A stretch of 9,752 nucleotides of DNA from Candidatus Njordarchaeota archaeon (GCA_029855985.1 JAGSHR010000263.1:1-9752), one strand, 5' to 3'. Shown: positions 1 through 6,683, numbered from the stretch's first letter. Made by a program: numbers and translations. Notes: generated by a model from the sequence alone, not told the origin.

Positions 1-589
1 CTATTAACAGTTTGGGTTTGTAAGTAGCGAACTGTTCCAATTGGAAAAGGGGTTCTAATCCTTCGTAATTGTAACCGATTTCCGCAGCCTTTATGTTCAC
101 GTCGATTACCTTTTGTTTCTCTTTGAAGAGTGTTTCAATAACGCTCCTAAGTGTGTTAATGTTTAAACCAAGTAGCTTGAATAGAGCACCCAATCCAATA
201 GTGTTCCTAACAACTGGCCGAGTTTTAAGCTCGCGGACAATTTTAGTCATGGGTATTGGGAAATACCGAGCGCCACCAATTTCTCCATCCTTAATCAATG
301 TTGAATCGTAGATAACTCCCCCTCTTCCAGTGAGTTCATCTACATGTTTCTCAATAGACTCCTTGTTTAGCGCTATCAAGAAATCAATTTTATCACTGTG
401 CGACCACACTTCCTCAGTATGGAACCTAACATGCGATGTGTTATGCCCTCCCCTAATAAGGGAGGGATACTCTACGTTTATGTAAACGTGAAAGCCCTTT
501 CTTGTTAATGCACGTCCAAGCATTCTGCCCGCTTGCATTATACCTTCTCCAGCAGCGCCCGCAATCATTACCGAGACAGGAGACTCCAA
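1..589 (-). CDS. 2-oxoacid:ferredoxin oxidoreductase alpha subunit, N-terminal gamma domain (partial, 3' end outside window)
   Basis: The minus strand is open from a TTG at 589-587 to base 1 without a stop, giving about 196 residues. The translation starts LESPVSVMIAGAAGEGIMQA and contains YPSLIRGGHNTSHVR. That GEGI...YPSLIRGGHNT pattern is typical of the gamma (EKR/POR-gamma) domain fused to the front of the alpha subunit in archaeal KorA-type enzymes; stand-alone PorG has a different loop there. These enzymes oxidise 2-oxoacids to acyl-CoA and CO2 and reduce ferredoxin in the cytoplasm, and the alpha part binds thiamine diphosphate together with a beta subunit. Both the alpha domain and beta gene would lie to the left. 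I chose the TTG start because GGTG at 600-597 sits 7 bases upstream, the spacing seen elsewhere in the window; an in-frame ATG lies 7 codons further in. Whether it is truly fused cannot be seen here, and the substrate cannot be told. Confidence 0.8.
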   Translation of the reverse strand, partial: MESPVSVMIAGAAGEGIMQAGRMLGRALTRKGFHVYINVEYPSLIRGGHNTSHVRFHTEEVWSHSDKIDFLIALNKESIEKHVDELTGRGGVIYDSTLIKDGEIGGARYFPIPMTKIVRELKTRPVVRNTIGLGALFKLLGLNINTLRSVIETLFKEKQKVIDVNIKAAEIGYNYEGLEPLFQLEQFATYKPKLLI

Positions 590-772
590 CTTTAAGCACC
601 TTTAACTTAAAACATCAATCACCGTATATAGAATATGGAATAAACAAGATAGTGTATATATAATTCTAAAAAACATTCCATTTATCGTCAAATTTAGATA
701 CGCCAAAATTGTATGCTTAACAATAAAAATGAAAAAAACATAACCAAAATTGATAACCGGAGCTGATAAAAA
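590..772. promoter_or_regulatory. divergent promoter region between the oxidoreductase and actin-like genes
   Basis: This AT-rich, 183-base gap separates two divergently transcribed genes and must hold both promoters. For the minus-strand gene, a CTATATAC box at 632-625 is suitably placed for a transcript starting just before the GGTG site at 600-597; a second TATATATA run lies at 655-662. For the plus-strand actin-like gene I see no canonical box. Its ribosome binding site is GGAGCTGAT at 759-767, one base off the archaeal GGAGGTGAT, and ends about 5 bases before the ATG at 773. The box assignments are guesses from pattern and distance. Confidence 0.4.
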
Positions 773-1840
773 ATGAGTTACACTGGAGACATACTCCCAA
801 TAGGAGTTGACCTCGGAACCTCAACAATAAAAGTATCATTCAAAAACAAGAGATACAAAATAACCTCACTCATAGGAGAACCAAACCCCGGTTTTAGGGG
901 AATCGCAGCAGACAAATCATGGGAAAACAACCTTATTATTATACTCGAAGATGGAAGAGAATACTACATCGGCGAACTAGCAAGAATGCAATCACTAGTA
1001 AAATATCCCCTCGCTAGAGAAGGAAAAATGAAAAGCCCAGAAAACGCACAAATAGCACTCAAAGCAGCAATAGGACTAGCCATTGACAGAGACAATGCAA
1101 AACTAGTAGTGGCAACAGGAGTACCCGTTGCAACGGGAAAACAAGAAATGGAAAAACTCGGAAAACTCATCACAGGGAAACACGAAATACAACTAAAAAA
1201 CGACGCAACAGGGGAAACAAAGAAATTAAATGTTCACATACTCGCTAGCCCAGTAATCCCCGAGCCTTACGGCGCATACTACTACATGCTCAAAAAAATC
1301 GGCGAATCAAAAGCATCAGACGCAATAATAATAGACATAGGGTACGGATCCACAGACATACTAACGATATACAAGGGAACAATACTCGCAACAGCAAGCG
1401 GATCAATCCCAGACGCAGTAGACACACTAGTAACAAAACTAGCACAATTCCTAAGCGAAAAAACAGGAAAAATAATCAAACCAGAATCACTAATGGTGTC
1501 TCTAGAAAAAGGAAACTACGTGGTAAACATAGGGGGAGTGAAATACGACGTAAAACCACAAGTAGACAGCATATCAAACTACATAGCAAGAGTGATAATC
1601 GACGAAGTGGATAAACTACTAGACAACATACCCCCAGACGCAACCATAAAATACTACATACTCGAAGGGGGCGGAGTATACTTCTTCGGAAAAGCCATAA
1701 AACAACACCTCCTAGAAGCAGGACTTGTATCAAGTATGGAAGACATATTAATCCCAGACGACCCAGTAATGGCAAACGCGATGGGATTCGAACTGGTATC
1801 CCAACTCTACGCACAAAAGATCGCTTTAGGAGGAAAATAA
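773..1840 (+). CDS. archaeal actin-like ATPase (Ta0583/ParM-like)
   Basis: This 355-residue protein has the actin-fold nucleotide-binding motifs in order. Phosphate-1 is IGVDLGTSTIKV (residues 10-21), the catalytic-side glutamate is in PVIPEPYGAYYY (E164), phosphate-2 is IIIDIGYGSTDILTI (185-199), and the adenosine motif is ILEGGGVYFFG (296-306). The C-terminal DPVMANAMGFE (330-340) matches the FANALGY segment I recall from Thermoplasma Ta0583. Layout and length fit the Ta0583/ParM/Alp group (ALP N-terminal domain) better than crenactin or MreB. Family members form ATP-dependent cytoplasmic filaments; ParM segregates plasmids, and the cellular job of Ta0583 is unclear. The ATG has a good ribosome binding site. 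Sense-strand codons are strongly biased to A and C at third positions, unlike FtsZ downstream. A T6 run at 1846-1851 follows the stop and could partly separate it from the next gene. Confidence 0.87.
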   Translation: MSYTGDILPIGVDLGTSTIKVSFKNKRYKITSLIGEPNPGFRGIAADKSWENNLIIILEDGREYYIGELARMQSLVKYPLAREGKMKSPENAQIALKAAIGLAIDRDNAKLVVATGVPVATGKQEMEKLGKLITGKHEIQLKNDATGETKKLNVHILASPVIPEPYGAYYYMLKKIGESKASDAIIIDIGYGSTDILTIYKGTILATASGSIPDAVDTLVTKLAQFLSEKTGKIIKPESLMVSLEKGNYVVNIGGVKYDVKPQVDSISNYIARVIIDEVDKLLDNIPPDATIKYYILEGGGVYFFGKAIKQHLLEAGLVSSMEDILIPDDPVMANAMGFELVSQLYAQKIALGGK

Positions 1841-1916
1841 AAACATTTTTTATTCACACTCCTTCTAGATAAAAACAGCAACCCTTGGACGCACGGATAA
1901 CCAAAAAGGGAAACAA

Positions 1917-3071
1917 GTGAACCTAACTCTAATAAAAAGAGGGCGAATCATCAAAGGAAAACACCTAATCAGAGCAAACATAGTGATCAACAGAGAAACC
2001 AACCAAATAGTGAAAGTGTACAAATCAGAATACACAAACAAATACCTAATATCAAAAATAGACCAAATCATAATAGCGGAAGAACGCCTAATACTCCCCA
2101 AACTAATTGATATAAACACAGACCTAGGACTATTCCACGAGAACCCCAAAATAATAAGAAACGAAACAAGAGCAGCCCTCAAAGGAGGAATCCTAACAGC
2201 AGTAAACATACCAAAAATAAACAAAAAAGAAGCAAACACTGCCACAATAAAACAAAACATGAAAAACGCACAAATAGAAGTAAAATACTATACAAACAAA
2301 GAAACAGTAAACAAATTGCTTGATATGTTGACAAAAGAGGATATTAAACCAGCAGGATACTACACAAAAACAACAGAGATAGGGGAGATAGAGAGCTTAA
2401 ACACTGACCTCTTAGTGGTAGACCTAAACAACTCCACGAATGGAGACGATCTCCAAGAAGCAAGAAAACAGTACGAACTAATAGACTCAATCATACGCAC
2501 AATAAAAAAGAGCGGCATAAAAGTTCACTTCAGCGGAGTAACGTCATGGCAAGCAATAGAACACTTAAATAAACTAATAAAAATGGGACAAAGAGTAACA
2601 TATGACACGCCATTAACCAGTATCCTCTACGCGGAAAGCAGGAGCAAAAATCACGTTCTATCGCAAAATAAGCTAACACGCATAGTCCTAGCCCGATTTC
2701 TAAGAAGCAACCAAATATACTCTATATCGTCCCACCACAGAATATACAAGGACAATTCGGGAAAATCCATAATTCAATATCTACTGCCCGTAACATACAC
2801 GCTCCTAAAAAAGATCCACACAAAGGACATAAGCGTACTCCTAAAAGTACTAAGCGAAAACCCAGCAAGAATACTTGGTATCAATGTTCCAAGAATAAAA
2901 ACTGGACAACCAGGAGACCTAGTGATATTCAATCCCAAAAAAAGATGGGTAATCCGACCAGAACTAAACGAAAGCACAAACAAGGAAACAATACTCGACG
3001 GTCTAGTAGTGAGGGGGATAGTGGAAGGAGTCATCAGAAATGGAACTTATGAGCAATTGTTGATTTCTTAG
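1917..3071 (+). CDS. dihydroorotase-like amidohydrolase-fold protein, predicted catalytically inactive
   Basis: The 384-residue protein starts at GTG, with AAGGG shortly upstream. Its frame is that of dihydroorotase/dihydropyrimidinase-type amidohydrolases: an N-terminal beta-rich part (about 1-55), LPKLIDINTDLG (60-71), ALKGGILTAVNIPK (87-100), and near the C-terminus LSENPARILGINVPRIKTGQPGDLVIF (312-338, clear family hallmark). The metal sites are gone. The DxHxH motif reads DINTD (N67, D69); the HxST histidine is G207 in VHFSGVTS; the TPHH region reads TPLTS; and the TDHAPH aspartate is H273 in ISSHHRIYK. A functional dihydroorotase needs these ligands, so hydrolysis of dihydroorotate is unlikely. 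The reading frame is intact and long, so this looks like a maintained pseudoenzyme rather than a decaying gene. It lies 76 bases behind the actin-like gene and shares its A/C-rich codon bias. Its function is unknown. Confidence 0.72.
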   Translation: MNLTLIKRGRIIKGKHLIRANIVINRETNQIVKVYKSEYTNKYLISKIDQIIIAEERLILPKLIDINTDLGLFHENPKIIRNETRAALKGGILTAVNIPKINKKEANTATIKQNMKNAQIEVKYYTNKETVNKLLDMLTKEDIKPAGYYTKTTEIGEIESLNTDLLVVDLNNSTNGDDLQEARKQYELIDSIIRTIKKSGIKVHFSGVTSWQAIEHLNKLIKMGQRVTYDTPLTSILYAESRSKNHVLSQNKLTRIVLARFLRSNQIYSISSHHRIYKDNSGKSIIQYLLPVTYTLLKKIHTKDISVLLKVLSENPARILGINVPRIKTGQPGDLVIFNPKKRWVIRPELNESTNKETILDGLVVRGIVEGVIRNGTYEQLLIS

Positions 3072-3272
3072 TTAATTTAATTTTGTTTGCGTTTGTTCTC
3101 TGAATGGCTTCTCGTAGTTGTTGTTCCCCAGATATGTGAGGTCGTAAATATTTCTATGACTTTTGGAATCGGAACCAAATGAATCATAAATTGGTTCTAA
3201 ATCAATCGCAAACAAAACTAGAAGGAATTAGAAACATAAATCGATTTTTGAAGGTTGGGAAGAAAGCTTGAA
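3072..3272. other. intergenic region between dihydroorotase-like gene and tRNA
   Basis: No supported gene lies in these 201 bases. An 11-base inverted repeat pairs TTTTGTTTGCG at 3081-3091 with CGCAAACAAAA at 3207-3217, and a shorter one pairs GAACCAA (3172-3178) with TTGGTTC (3191-3197). A 36-residue minus-strand reading frame (3187-3077) lacks a ribosome binding site. The bias of the plus strand changes here from A/C-rich to T/G-rich. Confidence 0.4.
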
Positions 3273-3404
3273 TGGTAGCGGGGGGTGGATTTGAACCACC
3301 GTCCTCCGGGTTTCTCCCAACCCGTGGGGTTTTCTTCTAGCCCGCTCATAACCCATTTAGGTGTTATGAGCCCGGCGGGCTAGACCAGGCTACCCCACCC
3401 CGCT
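3273..3404 (-). tRNA. initiator tRNA-Met (CAT) with a 53-nt intron, CCA encoded
   Basis: On the minus strand the gene folds as acceptor AGCGGGG (3404-3398) pairing with CCCCGCT, D-arm beginning GGGTAG, anticodon stem CCGGG/CCCGG, loop CTCATAA with anticodon CAT (3368-3366), variable AGGAC, T-arm GGTGG-TTCAAAT-CCACC, discriminator A3276 and encoded CCA (3275-3273). The A1-T72 pair and three consecutive G-C pairs next to the anticodon loop (GGG/CCC) mark it as the initiator tRNA. The anticodon arm closes only if 53 bases at 3312-3364 are removed between positions 37 and 38, the classic archaeal intron site. The mature length is 79 bases with CCA. It supplies the start methionyl-tRNA. A TATA-like AAATATAA at 3446-3439 is well placed for its promoter. 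Confidence 0.93.
3312..3364 (-). other. tRNA intron at position 37/38 with an exon-complementary segment
   Basis: The intron lies between A37 (3365) and A38 (3311). A bulge-helix-bulge can be drawn: CTCA (32-35) opposite intron GGAG, with three matches and one A-G mismatch, flanked by TA-A and AA-A bulges; this is a relaxed form. Inside the intron AACCC-CAC-GGGTT makes a 5-bp hairpin (3331-3319). Bases 3352-3338, read on the minus strand as GTTATGAGCGGGCTA, are perfectly complementary to the exon segment around the anticodon (3382-3363) if CCGG (3375-3372) is bulged out. No box C/D motifs were seen in the intron. The exact splice points are inferred. Confidence 0.8.
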
Positions 3405-3653
3405 TTGTTTTTTTGATTTTTTGTTGGTTGTGTTTCACTTATATTTTTGTTTGTTGAGATGTTTTTAAATTTTTCTGATTGTTTTTGGATTGGGTGTTTG
3501 GTTGTTTTAGGTTTTGTTTGCATTTATTTTTTGCGTGTTTGGTGTTTTTGCGGTTTTTCTTGATTTTCTTTGTCATGTTATCGTCATATTACATTTGCTT
3601 TTAAATGTGTTCATTTGACTTTGTGTTAGTTTGTTGCCTTATGGTGTCGTTGT
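3405..3653. other. strongly T/G-skewed intergenic region upstream of ftsZ
   Basis: By hand count, bases 3421-3540 of the plus strand have 74 T, 28 G, 13 A and 5 C. This region holds the minus-strand tRNA promoter (near 3439-3446) and the plus-strand ftsZ promoter (near 3599-3606). I see no open frame and no origin-recognition-box motif. Confidence 0.6.
3599..3606 (+). promoter_or_regulatory. TATA box of ftsZ
   Basis: TTTTAAAT fits the archaeal TATA box. It predicts a transcript start near 3628, leaving a leader of about 25 bases that contains the GGTG ribosome binding site at 3643-3646, 7 bases before the ATG. Confidence 0.55.
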
Positions 3654-4925
3654 ATGGGTTTGGATGATTTTGTTCGTGATGAGATTGAGAGAATTTTTGA
3701 TATGGTTACTAAAATTGAGGATTCCCTGACTTCGAGTAACAACTCCAGAAATTATATAACCGAGAATAACAATTTGAATGCCAACCCGGTTTCAGATAGG
3801 GAAGTGAAGCCCAACGTTAAATCTGAGAGTGTTAATACATCTAACACCGTGATTGGTAAGGATATTGATGATTCTGTTTTCCCGTTTTCCCTGACAATTG
3901 ACAAGAAGAGAGAAACTGATAGTGTTATAATAACGGATGATGACCAAGATTTAGTGCCCCCCATCTCTAAGATCATAGTAATGGGGGTTGGTGGAGCTGG
4001 GTGCAACACTGCGACCAACCTGTTTGACATCTTTAAGAATAACAACATCGTAGACATATACGCTATAAACACCGATATCTTCCAGTTAAAGAGATCCAAG
4101 GCTCATTACAAAGTTCTAATTGGAAGGAAAACTTGCAGGGGATTTGGCGCTGGGAATGACCCCACGATGGGAGAAGCTGCTATGAAGGAGAGTATAGAGG
4201 ACATTAAGGATATAATTAGTTCAGCGGACTTGCTTTTTGTCACATGTGGCTTAGGTGGTGGTACGGGTAGTGGTGCGGCACCGGTCCTTCTTAAGGCAGC
4301 TAAAGAGTTAGGTGTTAGAACAATTGCGGTTTGTACTTTACCATTCTCGAGTGAAGGCAGAAAGAAGTTTGAGAATGCTAAGTGGGCTATTAAGCAAATT
4401 GTTGAATACGCGGATACCTACATATTTGTGTCAAATGATAAGTTGGTGGAGATCGCCCCAAAGATGAGCATTGTTCAAGCCTTTAAGCTAGCGGATGAAG
4501 TGTTAGTGACAGCGATTAGAGCTATTGCGGAGATGATTTTGAACAGTGGTCTCGTTAACATAGACTTTAGAGATGTATTGAAGATAATTGATAACGGTAA
4601 GACTTCAATAATAGGTATAGGTGAAGCAGATTCATCCGTTGAGAATAGAGGTATCGCTGCAGTTCAAAAAGCATTAACGAACCCCTTATTGGATATAGAC
4701 ATATCGACCGCTAAGAAAGCGCTAATTAGCATCACGGGAGATCCAAACCTAGGAGTAATTGATGTTGATAAAGTGTTGGAATACGTAACATCGAAGATCG
4801 ACGCTAATAGTGAAGATATAATTTGGGGATTCTTCCCAAATGAAGACATGAATAATCTTGTAAGAGTTACAGTAATAGTTACTGGAATTGAATCTCCGCT
4901 TACAAAAGTTATAGAAGAAGACTAA
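3654..4925 (+). CDS. ftsZ: cell division GTPase FtsZ with a long N-terminal extension
   Basis: This is a 423-residue tubulin-fold GTPase that polymerises into the division ring in the cytoplasm. Motifs are in order: VMGVGGAGCNTATNLF (109-124), NTD (139-141), the tubulin/FtsZ signature GGGTGSG (201-207), TLPFSSEG (228-235), VSNDKL (259-264) and the T7 catalytic loop VNIDFRD (301-307, with N302, D304, D307), so it should hydrolyse GTP. The C-terminal domain ends soon after RVTVIVTGIESP with no long linker or tail peptide. Unusually, about 104 residues precede the core. They begin with a short amphipathic helix-like stretch (LDDFVRDEIERIFDMVTKIE) and continue as an Asn/Ser/Asp-rich, apparently disordered segment. 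The start is fixed by GGTG 7 bases upstream. Flanking space and its own TATA box suggest a single-gene transcript. The first 80 or so bases share the T/G-rich bias of the upstream region. Confidence 0.95.
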   Translation: MGLDDFVRDEIERIFDMVTKIEDSLTSSNNSRNYITENNNLNANPVSDREVKPNVKSESVNTSNTVIGKDIDDSVFPFSLTIDKKRETDSVIITDDDQDLVPPISKIIVMGVGGAGCNTATNLFDIFKNNNIVDIYAINTDIFQLKRSKAHYKVLIGRKTCRGFGAGNDPTMGEAAMKESIEDIKDIISSADLLFVTCGLGGGTGSGAAPVLLKAAKELGVRTIAVCTLPFSSEGRKKFENAKWAIKQIVEYADTYIFVSNDKLVEIAPKMSIVQAFKLADEVLVTAIRAIAEMILNSGLVNIDFRDVLKIIDNGKTSIIGIGEADSSVENRGIAAVQKALTNPLLDIDISTAKKALISITGDPNLGVIDVDKVLEYVTSKIDANSEDIIWGFFPNEDMNNLVRVTVIVTGIESPLTKVIEED

Positions 4926-4937
4926 AAATTCTCAATA

Positions 4938-4944
4938 TTTTTTT
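4938..4944 (+). terminator. oligo-T terminator after ftsZ
   Basis: A run of seven T lies 12 bases after the ftsZ stop, the usual form of an intrinsic archaeal terminator. A second run of five T (near 4956) may reinforce it. Confidence 0.5.
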
Positions 4945-5239
4945 ACCTATCAATTGTTTTTATCGTTCACCAGTTAGATTCATCACTAATTAAAATACGC
5001 AGTTCTAGCATTATAAAGTGAGTATAATTGCCATATAAGCTAACTTGTGCTATTATATTATCCGTAGCCCGTTCACATCGTGACTAGCTGTTCTTCATGT
5101 TTGTATCTATCTTTATTCCATGAATCAACCCACCGTTCGCCAATATTATTATAGTTTTCGTTTTTGGTAGCTCAAATGATGGAATGAAATTGAGAAAGTT
5201 TTCAATTAGGTTTATATTTCTCTAACCTATAGTAGACTT
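4945..5239. other. intergenic region between ftsZ and the DUF2110 gene
   Basis: About 300 AT-rich bases have no convincing gene on either strand. TTATAAAG at 5011-5018 resembles a TATA box and could drive an untranslated RNA, but no C/D-box or other known RNA motif follows. The only box with a clear target is TTTATATTT at 5211-5219, in front of the DUF2110 gene. Confidence 0.4.
5211..5219 (+). promoter_or_regulatory. TATA box of the DUF2110-phosphoribosyltransferase operon
   Basis: TTTATATTT is centred about 25 bases before the GTG at 5240. Transcripts would begin near 5240. That would make the GTG a leaderless start, or give a leader of about 33 bases before the TTG at 5273, which has a ribosome binding site. 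Confidence 0.5.
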
Positions 5240-5272
5240 GTGATAACAAGTGTGATCGAAGGGGTAAAAACG

Positions 5273-6058
5273 TTGCAAAGAGTGTCAACAGTTTCCCTAT
5301 TATTACCGATATACGTCAAATTAAACGAACAGTTAATGCATTCGTTTAAATGGTATATTAAATCCCTTCTCACGGGTTTTAACATTGAGGATGTGGGCAT
5401 CCTAAAGTACTCGAAGAGATTCACAGAGATCCAAATTATAGGTGAAGATGCGAAAGTGGCATCAAAATTCCTAACAAAGATATTTGGTGGACCTAAGAAA
5501 TGGGAAGATCTAACGTTAGGGGAGCCGGTAATCGGTAGAATCATGAGAATAGAGGAGGGGTTCGTTAAAGTGGATATTGGGTTGCTTGAACCCGATTACC
5601 TTAAAGTAGTGGTTCCAATTGATAAACTGATTGCGAGGATATTTAGAGTTGAGAAAAGAATAAGTGATGAGGATGCACAGTTAATGGGGCTCCACAGATA
5701 TTTGCCCTTCAAAGTCATAATTAGAGAGAATAGTAAAATAGATTATGATAAAAGAGAGGTTATTGGGGAACCTGGAAAAGAAACGATAGACATGCTGAGA
5801 AGCTGGTTAAAATCCAGATTCGACCGGCTTCTTGTTCTAGGTGCAACCAGATCAAGTGTCATAAAAGCATTAAGAATGTCCCATCATGGGAGGGATATCC
5901 TCAACGTGGAGCGAATTGGTTTCCTTGAGCAAGCAATAGTCTGTAAGTGGGGAACATCGTCTGTGGGGTTAATCCCAGAGATTGGTGAGTACCTTCCAGA
6001 AGCGAAATTTGTAGCTATAAGACCGCGATACTTTAAAAAATTAATTTTGGGAAAATAA
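5273..6058 (+). CDS. DUF2110 family protein
   Basis: The protein has about 261 residues and no catalytic motif. It matches the archaeal DUF2110 family as I remember it. An N-terminal alpha/beta part is followed by a segment reading GRIMRIEEGFVKVDIGLLEP and then VVVPIDKLIARIF, which looks like the OB-like/S1-like strand pattern of that family. A third domain follows, with KETIDMLRSWLKSRFDRLLVLGATRSSVIKAL and a conserved-looking GWEQAIVCKWGTSSVGLIPEIG-type end (actual text FLEQAIVCKWGTSSVGLIP). DUF2110 genes are often found beside transcription factor E in other archaea, which hints at a nucleic-acid-related role; that is recollection and not shown here. The start is uncertain: TTG 5273 has GGGGT 7 bases upstream (5261-5265), whereas GTG 5240 has no ribosome binding site but could be leaderless. 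Seven bases separate it from the next gene, so they are probably co-transcribed. Confidence 0.68.
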   Translation: MQRVSTVSLLLPIYVKLNEQLMHSFKWYIKSLLTGFNIEDVGILKYSKRFTEIQIIGEDAKVASKFLTKIFGGPKKWEDLTLGEPVIGRIMRIEEGFVKVDIGLLEPDYLKVVVPIDKLIARIFRVEKRISDEDAQLMGLHRYLPFKVIIRENSKIDYDKREVIGEPGKETIDMLRSWLKSRFDRLLVLGATRSSVIKALRMSHHGRDILNVERIGFLEQAIVCKWGTSSVGLIPEIGEYLPEAKFVAIRPRYFKKLILGK

Positions 6059-6065
6059 CTATATT

Positions 6066-6674
6066 ATGAATAAAACCAGTGTGGGAAGAATGACCTTGAC
6101 TTTTAAAGTCCTAACGTGGGATGAAATAATATCAATGTCGATTAAGCTCGGAAACATCGTGAAAAAATCAGGTTACAACCCAAACTACCTCATTGGCGTT
6201 GCGAGGGGTGGTTTAGTACCCCTACGTATAATATCCGATTTCTTTAATAACAACAATGTTTTCATCGTGAACGTTAAGTTATATGAGGACATTGCCAGAA
6301 AAGCTGAAAATGTAAGATTCCTTCAAGGAATAGACGAGGACATATCGGGACACAATGTTTTAGTGATTGATGACGTTGCTGACACAGGTGTTACTTTAAA
6401 AGCCGTAGTTGACTACATTAGGGATAATCTTAAACCAAAAGAACTCAAGGTGGCAACACTTCACTACAAACCATGGTCGGTGATAAAACCAGACTACTAT
6501 TTGAGTGAAGTAAAAGATTGGATAGTTTACCCATGGGAATACGTTGAAACGATCAGATCTCTAACTAAAAAACTGGAGAGCGGTGAGTTCTCTGGTGAAG
6601 AAAAGGAAAACGCTGAAAGAGCTCTAAAAGAAATACAAGAACAACTCAACAAATATGATGGCGTAATATACTAA
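6066..6674 (+). CDS. purine-type phosphoribosyltransferase (Hpt1/COG2236-like)
   Basis: This type I phosphoribosyltransferase has up to 202 residues. The PRPP-binding loop is VLVIDDVADTGVTLKA (116-131) with the adjacent acidic pair, and the PPi-loop region is LIGVARGGLVPLRI (42-55). The end of the catalytic domain, DWIVYPWEYVETIR, is characteristic of archaeal hypoxanthine/guanine-type enzymes of COG2236. It would make nucleotides from a base plus PRPP in the cytoplasm; the preferred base cannot be read from the sequence. A charged helical tail of about 35 residues follows. The ATG at 6066 lies 7 bases behind the DUF2110 stop and may be translationally coupled. An in-frame ATG at 6090 gives a start closer to that of family members (MTLTFKVLTWDEI) and may be the true one. 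It ends 9 bases from the convergent Kae1 stop. Confidence 0.85.
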   Translation: MNKTSVGRMTLTFKVLTWDEIISMSIKLGNIVKKSGYNPNYLIGVARGGLVPLRIISDFFNNNNVFIVNVKLYEDIARKAENVRFLQGIDEDISGHNVLVIDDVADTGVTLKAVVDYIRDNLKPKELKVATLHYKPWSVIKPDYYLSEVKDWIVYPWEYVETIRSLTKKLESGEFSGEEKENAERALKEIQEQLNKYDGVIY

Positions 6675-6683
6675 ATTCAAGAT

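Noticed and set aside
93..311. Plus-strand frame of 72 codons at the left edge
   Set aside because: It lies opposite the clearly recognisable oxidoreductase gamma domain on the minus strand.
1476..1814. Minus-strand frame of 112 codons opposite the actin-like gene
   Set aside because: It is a shadow of the strongly biased plus-strand gene, is Leu/Arg/Ser-rich in a way typical of antisense frames, and has no motif. The same applies to the frames opposite the dihydroorotase-like, ftsZ and DUF2110 genes.
3077..3187. 36-residue minus-strand reading frame starting MIHLVPIPKVIEIF
   Set aside because: It has no ribosome binding site, no recognised family and lies in a region of biased composition. 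A small gene cannot be excluded but is not supported.
3072..3653. Replication origin called outright
   Set aside because: The skew flip is suggestive, but no origin-recognition-box motif or orc1/cdc6 gene is present, so it is reported only as an observation.
4945..5210. Box C/D or other small RNA behind the TTATAAAG at 5011
   Set aside because: No C box (RTGATGA) followed by D box (CTGA) was found, and there is no other recognisable RNA structure.
5084..5222. Minus-strand open stretch with protein-like text (SFELPKTKTIIILANGGLIH)
   Set aside because: It has no start codon upstream of the protein-like part, a stop on both sides and no recognisable family. It could be a remnant but is more likely chance.
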